From NCBI RefSeq assembly GCF_008831285.2, contig NC_045140.1, forward strand, positions 1,901,528 to 1,965,527: a DNA stretch of 64,000 nt, written 5' to 3'. The stretch's first letter is position 1. Every line of letters begins with the position of its first letter. The stretch is from Nymphaea colorata. Taxonomy: Eukaryota; Streptophyta; Magnoliopsida; Nymphaeales; Nymphaeaceae. The position numbers and the translations under genes are program-made. Below are positions 57,036 to 64,000 of this stretch, piece by piece. The notes beneath the pieces are model-generated. The model saw nothing but the letters and a program-made list of their open reading frames with translations. It was not told the DNA's origin and ran no database searches.

Positions 57036-60000
57036 TTATATAGATGATGCGTCTTCAGATCTTTGGTCACCATCTGCTGTTGCCTGTACTTGAGCAGCAT
57101 ACTGCAAGTTCCACAAGACATCTTCTATGGAAGGACGTCCCGATGGGTCTGGCAATAAGCACTTATTTGTTATTGACATTACAATTGATAATGATTCTTG
57201 AGCACAAGTGCACAATACTATTGGGTCCACTACACGCTTCTGCTCATCCTGGCTGCTGAATGATCCCTGAAAATAATGATTACAAAAAACAAAAAAACAA
57301 CATGACATTAGTGAAGTGTCTCACATGCAACTCGGTTGCAGATATTAGTGGTCTTATTTGGATAGGATGGTTAACTGAAGTTTGATAATTAAGCCCCATT
57401 CTTTGCTAATATGTTCATGTCGGTACTTGTTGAAGCTTCAGTTGCAGTGCTTTCAGTGGGTACCGGGACTCCTGAAGTCAAGAGAATGTTCACTTCCTTG
57501 GCTAATGGCTAGGTATACATGGATAAGGCTCTCGAGGAAAGATAGCTAGTTACAATAAGGTGAATTTACCATACTTGGTTTTCCTAGGTTTAGCTATAAG
57601 TCAACCATGGGGAAACAAAGAGGGAGGGAGAAAATGTTGCTAGAAGGCAGGAGAACCACAAGCTATAATAATAATGGACACTGGAAGGAAATAAAAAGAG
57701 GATAAAAGCTGCTGATGATCAGAAACCTTGCGTACAGTAGCCTTTGCATCATACAGAATGAAACCTGACATACCATTTCACTAAGTAGTCCTGATTCTTC
57801 TTTTTGGAAAGCTGAAGATCCTACAAGTGTTTCTAATAATATGAAACCAAAGCTGTAAACATCATCATCCTCAGTAGTCAGCCTGAAAATCACAATGAGT
57901 TCAGAAACTAAAATAAGAACCTTGGAGATTAAAATCTGAAGATACATCTGTTTGACCTCATGCAATGTCACATCCATGAGAAAACATACAAGGAAGGTAA
58001 TCACAAACAGAAAAAGAGAAAGGCAATCAAAGCATTTGACCATAAACAACAGGATGCTTTCACATAATATAAGAAAACACCACACCATGAGAAGAAGGGT
58101 CATGAGAAAGGAAGTTATCACTTTCTTTCAGTGTTAGTCCTGAATGAAGGGTAATTGATCCAAGTGCAGACAGTGGCAACTTCCAAATTACAAATGTTCA
58201 TCACAAAGCATAACTGCACTCCATACACAATGTCACACCATGGTGGAGCTCTCATTTACTATCCAGGTGGAATTCCTTAGATTGTCACAAGAACCAAAGT
58301 GTCCAGTAATAAGCAGTCTTCAGTCAGTATGACAGTAGAACTTTGCATGTCACCTCTAACATATAAAAAGTTTTTAACTAGTTCCAGGAGTTTCCTTATC
58401 CAGTTTAAATAATGCTCTTCTACTCAAATATATAATGGTCATGCACTCCCCTAAAAGTTCAAACTTTCTCAGACAACGTAGATTGCATGTTCAAACCAGG
58501 CTGTATAGAATCTATAGATCACTAAATATATGAACAAGGATCATCTTTTCCGCTGATTGTAGAGCATAAAGAGAACTTCTGTCACTCTGCAACTCTTTTA
58601 AGCAAATGGTGGAAAAGAACTCTTCTGTGTGTACATTCAATACTGTCTTGACCATTAGGCAATCTGAACGACAGGCTCAACAAAGGCAGAAAAGGAAATA
58701 TGTATGACAATCAAATAGAAAAACTAAATCTGGAAATTCAGGATGCCTTTTTCCTCAAAAAGGCTTATGGAAATTCTCAGACTTTAAAAAAATGAATTTT
58801 TTTTAAAAAAGAAAATCTCATCATGCAACTTTTTGTATGCTACAGAAAGAATCTCCTCGTATTCTTAACATGAGACTAGTGAGAATTCTTTATGTCATTC
58901 TCTTCTCTTGTAATAGACTGAACCAATGTTGCCCATATCATACAATACTGATGTGTATCACACAGTACGTATTGTATAGGTCAGCATGGTCTATATGATA
59001 TGCCCATCGTACACATTTAATGCGTATCATAGGTGTACAGGCTGTATCGTATGATACGGCTGCCATATCATATGATACGGCGGCCATATCATATGATACG
59101 ACTAAATACTCCATGCATCGTACGATATGGGATTAAGTAAAAAAAAAGGGGGCCTGATGCCCATTTATTTCGCCTTCTTTTTAAAGCCATCTCTCCCCCC
59201 TTCATTTTTAACAATTCTAAGAGCTTAGGAAGAGGGATCAAAGCTTGGGAAGAGGGAGTTTTTTGCAAGTTTTTAAGAGAAATCACCAATAAATCATCAA
59301 CCTAAGGGACAAATTTTCTCATAAAGATGAGAATGAAGATGAAAAATGATGATTATCATATCGACAGATGATAGAGATGATATTGATTATAAACATATTT
59401 TTAATTCTCATTTGGCAGTGAACAATTATACGTTGTGATGTGATGTAAAACACTTTAAACTTCACAGTTCACACTTGTTAAGTTGTTTTTCATGTGTCAT
59501 TATGTTGTTAACACACTATGGTTTATGAATGATGAATCACAAATATTCACTATGTGTGATGCGTTTTTTTATAAAGAAAACAGCTTTCATGAGTTTTGTT
59601 GTAATTTTTTCTATTTCTTCTGACTTTTTTATGAATTAAAAAAATAAATTTTATGATACGTTTAAAATACATTACAACATATTAGGATACAACAGATTAG
59701 GTTGGCGTGACCGATACACGATCTGGTACACCTTTTACAACATCGGTCTGAACAGCATCCCACGTACATGTCTCTGAATTATCACCTTTGCACTCCAAAA
59801 GAAAGTAGTATCTTCACATGGCACAAGAGAAAATATTCCTTCAGATCATCAACCAGGAAATTATCAGTTGCAAACTTGCAACTAAAATATTCTCAGAACA
59901 TTTACCCCTTTCCATCACATGCTTGGAAGAACAATTGTCTTATGCACTCTTCGTAAGCTGTCCTGAACTTTTCGTTATCCTTGAGGAGCTTCCGCAAGCT

Positions 60001-60303
60001 CCCACAAGTGAGATGGTTTTAGATGACATTTCAAGGATATTTTGCATTTTGGACTCCAAAACTTCAATTGTCCATTCTTCTCCTTCTGATAATATGGCTC
60101 AAGGATTATTGCTGCCTTCCATGAAAAAGTTTACTTCCCTTATTGGTGCTAGTGTTGCACAGTTTCACTAGTATCCACAGGCTGCAGCCGTATATCTAAT
60201 TCTTCTTCAGTGTCAAAAAAATTGTTCTCGACTCTTCTCAGAAGTTATTTTTTAAAAGTATTGTAGTGCTGCCCCTCTGCTCAGGTTTCTTAGAAAGATT
60301 TTT

Positions 60304-60336
<33 letters not shown>

Positions 60337-62600
60337 GCATGTATGTATATATGTATATATACCACCTGTGGTTTTTGGTTTCATAATAAATAGAAGAACA
60401 AACACACAACTTCCTTTTTCCCTTAAATATATATGTGAAAAATGCATTTTTAGATTTACTGCCCTCAGTATAAAAAAAAAGGGTAACAGCCTGCAGATAA
60501 TATTCTGAGGCGAAATTAAGACACTTTAGCAATGAGTTTGACAAGTCCTTGTTTGCAAGATGGGTGGATTTAGAAGGTATAAAATTGGAGAAAGCGATGA
60601 GTGGTGTCATTCAAGCATACGAATATGCGATTCCGATATCACTTGTAATGAGCATTTACCTTGAAGAACATTTGCTATCCATCAACACTGACTTACCATC
60701 TGCCCTTGCCTGGAAAAAAGACAATGAATGTCATTTGATTTCTGGCATTCTCGCTGAAAAATAAACATAATACTGGTAATATTCCATAGCTTAAGAATGG
60801 AGTAAGTCGCTCTGCAGCCCAAGGTACCTGAAGTTTTTCAAGCTCTTCAATAAAGATGGACAAGCCATAATCACTAAGCTTTGAAATACCATGCTCATCA
60901 ATCAAGATATTCTTCGATTTCAATTGGTTGTGAAAGAACCCAGGAATTATTCCAGTATGAAGAAAGTGTACAGCTTTTGCCACTCCAATGAGAACAGCCA
61001 ACCTCTCAGACCATTTGAGCCCTTTCTCTGAATTAGCTGTGCACAGGAAGTATTGTTAGCAAAAAAAGGGTGATTTCTTTCATTTCAAAAAGCCAAATAC
61101 ATTAATCAACTCCTGTAGGTACTAATGGTAATTCAGTAAGCCATACCAGAAATATGTGCCTGCAGATTCCCATTAGGTATATATTCATAAACAAGAAAAA
61201 CCCTGTTAACATAGGACTCATCTGGAGCTCCATCAATGCAGTGACCGAGAAGCCAGACTAAGTGGGGATGTCGAAGCTTTGCAAGCAGATCAAGGCGAAG
61301 CTTGAGATTTCGAATCTGGTATTTCTTAATCAATGTAAAACAACGTACTGCAACATATGTACCATTCTCCAATCTTCCTTTGTATACCTGAAGGAAAAGA
61401 TTGACATTCATCAGAACTATCGTGTTCTGAATTGAGAATAAGTTGAAAATTTGAAAGGGAACCAACAGGCAATAAAACTCAGTCAGAGTGTCAATGATAT
61501 ATACAGAAAAAAAGTGTGTAGTTTCATGATCAGTGTTTCATCAATATTTGGCATACTCGTCTTGTCTAATGGAATCCCAATGCTAGGTTAACGAAGGCCA
61601 CCAATCGTGGAGAAATGTGAAATAAAGTCAAGTCAATAAAAGCAGCAAGAAGTATCAGATGACCTTCTCTGAAGGCACATATTTTTAAAATAAACAACCA
61701 CTACCATGAAAGAATAAAAAAAATGCCATTTGTTGCAGTTCCTCAATAGAAATTTGGGAGGACCTATACCTTTCCAATCTGTCACGTGCTCATGCTTTTG
61801 TCTCTAAATCATAGTGTGCCATTGCAGTAAGGATTTTGATTAACTTTGGTGCAACTAACATTTATCAACAAGTTAGGCTCCAGCACCAAGACTCAAACCA
61901 ATCAGGTACTTGCTTGAAAACTCCAAACTTAAGTTTGGTCATCAGCACCAGTTTGGTTTTTGTGTCCCTCTGGCATCCTCAAGGTTGGTTATCAAAAATA
62001 AGCTGTAAAGGCACACTTTAACTGGAACATGTTATATAGATTACTTATGGGGAGTTCATGAATCAGGTGCCACAATAAGGAATCAAGTGCAATTATGTCT
62101 TAAATGTTGATTAGTAGTAGAACTTCTCAATGTTTATGAAGATTCCGGATGAAGACAAACATAGACATCTATGGACATATATGCACATATGCAACCACTA
62201 TATGCCCGCAAAGCAGCATGCTCAAGGTTCAAATGCATCCCACAGATAAGTTTTTCTTTTTCTCTTTCTTTTTTTTTTGTGGTTGCAAAATATTCTCAAA
62301 AAATGCCTAGAACATATAAGTTATAACAGCAAATTTCAAATTATGTGCATAATGGTTTATTATTAGCAGTATCTAATAAATTGACACTTGGATAACACTT
62401 ACCAACCTAAAGAAGGCATCATTGTAAAGCAAGAATTATACACATTCATGTTTTAAAATTGCACATTACCTTCCCAAAGGAGTTTTCACCCATGTATGCA
62501 GATTGACTGAGGTTGTCTGTGGCTTCTTCTAGCTCTGCTACAGTGAACTGTCTATAGACAGGTAAACCCTGCGTCCCTAACTTCATCGTTTGGACATATC
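57036..62600 (-). CDS. LRR receptor-like protein kinase (pseudokinase), 3' part of gene
   Basis: Exons visible, 5' to 3': 62600-62470 (YVQTMKLGTQGLPVYRQFTVAELEEATDNLS.. GENSFGK), 61387-61147 (VYKGRLENGTYVAVRCFTLIKKY.. LQAHIS), 61036-60828 (ANSEKGLKWSERLAVLIG.. LSDYGLSIFIEELEKLQ), 57882-57774 (LTTEDDDVYSFGFILLETLVG), 57266-57036 (GSFSSQDEQKRVVDPIVL.. DQRSEDASSI, stop). Wording matches the plant LRR-VI receptor kinases such as Arabidopsis At3g03770. The ATP-binding Lys is Arg (VAVR), the HRD Asp is absent (GFFHNQLKSKN) and DFG is DYG, so it should be catalytically inactive and act as a signalling scaffold at the plasma membrane. The extracellular LRR and membrane-span exons lie beyond the right edge. 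Exon 60828 ends in phase 0 but exon 57882 begins by completing a codon, so a short exon of 3n+2 bases is missing between them, or the gene is broken there. Confidence 0.85.
58924..59745. mobile_element. Non-autonomous hAT-like element in kinase intron
   Basis: The left end reads caatgttg (58924-58931); the complement of the right end reads cgatgttg, a 7/8 terminal match fitting hAT ends. Flanks gactgaac (58916-58923) and gtctgaac (59746-59753) form an 8-base target duplication with one mismatch. The interior has repeated 'catatcatatgatacggc' palindromic words near 59040-59100 and no transposase. It lies in the intron between kinase exons 60828 and 57882. Confidence 0.6.
60304..60362. repeat. 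(TA)n-(TATG)n compound microsatellite
   Basis: A TA run passing into TATG/TGTA tetramers and back to TA, inside the kinase intron. Confidence 0.9.
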
Positions 62601-64000
62601 CTGAAAACAATGAAGGGATAAGAAAATAATTTACTTTCTTCCAACAAAAATAAAAAATAACATGCTAGAAGGTAACATGAATGAGTTAGGCAGTAGTAGC
62701 TCCATTGCTATGACTTGGGAGAGAAACATGTCACGTCCCTGTCAAGAAGACGACTCTTCTTGAGATTATAAAACAAATATCTCCATTTCAACTCCAGCTA
62801 CCTTAGTTCCTATTTCCCACATAAATAAATTTCTCCCATAATTATTTGAGGTCTCTTACTAAACATAAAATATCATATTTCCAAAGTCATTCTGCAATTT
62901 TCTTGCTTCCAGATCTGATCATATTAGAGACATAAGAAAACTTCTTCAACCTAGCAACTAAATTCTATTGGACAGAAAAAAAAATGTTACCATAATTCCA
63001 CTAGAAATTCTATGTAATGTTCAAAAACAGGAAGCCACTGTGCTTGGTCATAGTGCTGAAAGCTTGTCCACACAGATTGGACATTCTATCACCCGTAGTT
63101 TGCATATCAGCATCAAAAAAGGAGATGCTATTGTGGATTTGTTTACTTGTTTACGCTTGCTTTATCTCATTTAGACATTGGTTTGTGACTTGGATAAGCG
63201 AGCTCAAATAATTTCTCAAAGCAATTAACACTTTATATAGGACGGACTGCATATAACTGACAGGTTAAAGATTCACCTATCCCATTGTGCTTGATTCACA
63301 TTTCCAGCTACAGAAGACCAAGATAAGCATTACAACCAAATGCAGAATCTGACATAGGAAGGTCAGTTACCAGAGTATGGCCTATAAAGAATTAACAAAC
63401 TTCAAGGTTGCTGAACTGCCAGAACAAATATGGAATAAGAAAAGGATTCAACAACCATCTAATGCTCTAGAAATCATGGCTTATTCTTAAAGGAATCTCC
63501 ACTAGGACCACTTCCCATTGGATTCCTTCGCTAAGAGTGGACCATGCCAAAGAAATGCTCAATATAAAGGTCACCAACATGGAATATGTTTCAAAAACTG
63601 AGAGAAAAGCCACTTGCTATCAAACCAAGGAATATATACCCACCTAAGAGAAACATTGTTGACATGGAGTAACCTCACTCTACTATATGATTTGATGTAA
63701 AATTTGCAAGCCTAAAAGTTTAAGACAAGCGCTTCACCAGTTCAAGAAGTTCTTTTGCTAATAGAACCTGATATGTGAAGAACCAAACATAGCACTATGA
63801 TCTTCTGTTCTAGCGTTACTAGAAAATGACCCACAGTGAAAGGTAACTTCGTGACTGCAGAACCATTATGAGCAAGATGAGGTGTAAACAGACCTTGAAA
63901 CATTTAGATTCTAACAAGTGGGAACTTGTTCCCAACAGAGCTCCAATGATCAAAGGAGAACATTTCCACTTGGTTATCTCACAAGGAATCAGCCATGCCA
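62601..64000 (-). other. Presumed intron of the LRR pseudokinase gene
   Basis: Upstream of the acceptor at 62601, no LRR or transmembrane coding is visible on the minus strand, so the preceding exon is beyond the window. Small plus-strand frames (62968-63211) are not supported as genes. Confidence 0.55.

Noticed and set aside
494-60362. CRISPR-like arrays
   Set aside because: The only regular repeats are microsatellites and short tandem duplications; there are no spaced direct repeats, and the DNA is a plant nuclear genome.
60549-60764. 71-codon frame on the plus strand of the kinase intron
   Set aside because: No recognisable similarity, and nothing in the sequence context supports an exon.

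Overview
This is nuclear DNA from a flowering plant. It holds intron-containing genes with GT-AG introns, a lineage-typical presenilin, an LRR receptor-like pseudokinase, a cluster of P-class pentatricopeptide repeat (PPR) genes, AT-rich intergenic DNA full of (TC)n and (AT)n microsatellites, and remnants of LINE, Ty1/copia, SINE and hAT-type elements. The species cannot be fixed from the sequence alone.

Layout. 1-3.1 kb: no gene, but 1.95-2.33 kb matches 19.28-19.66 kb. 3.1-15.4 kb: first convergent pair of closely related PPR genes (PPR1 on +, PPR2 on -), with decayed copia and LINE pieces between them. 15.9-17.2 kb: intronless presenilin (-). 19.3-29.3 kb: second convergent PPR pair (PPR3 on +, PPR4 on -), collinear with the first, with a SINE-like insertion between. 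30.4-38.2 kb: an eight-exon gene (-) for a 1064-residue protein with an N-terminal NT-C2 (EEIG1/EHBP1) domain and a C-terminal region resembling the myosin-tail DIL domain. 38.2-46.1 kb: the NT-C2 gene's upstream region, then AT-rich DNA. 46.1-51.0 kb: head-to-head PPR5 (-) and PPR6 (+); PPR6 is a more distant member of the PPR1-4 family, cut short by a stop. 51-57 kb: no gene. 57.0-62.6 kb: 3' part of an LRR receptor-like pseudokinase gene (-), which runs off the right edge.

The main biology is the PPR1-4 cluster. P-class PPR proteins bind organelle transcripts, and young tandem families of this type include Restorer-of-fertility-like genes; membership here is inferred. Whole convergent pairs have duplicated, including leaders. 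PPR1, PPR3 and PPR4 keep a short upstream ORF whose stop overlaps the main start codon. The RNA-reading residues of PPR1 and PPR3 differ far more than the rest of the repeats sampled. PPR2 and PPR4 share a 24-residue internal deletion. PPR2 has lost its ancestral start and leader and may be on its way to becoming a pseudogene.
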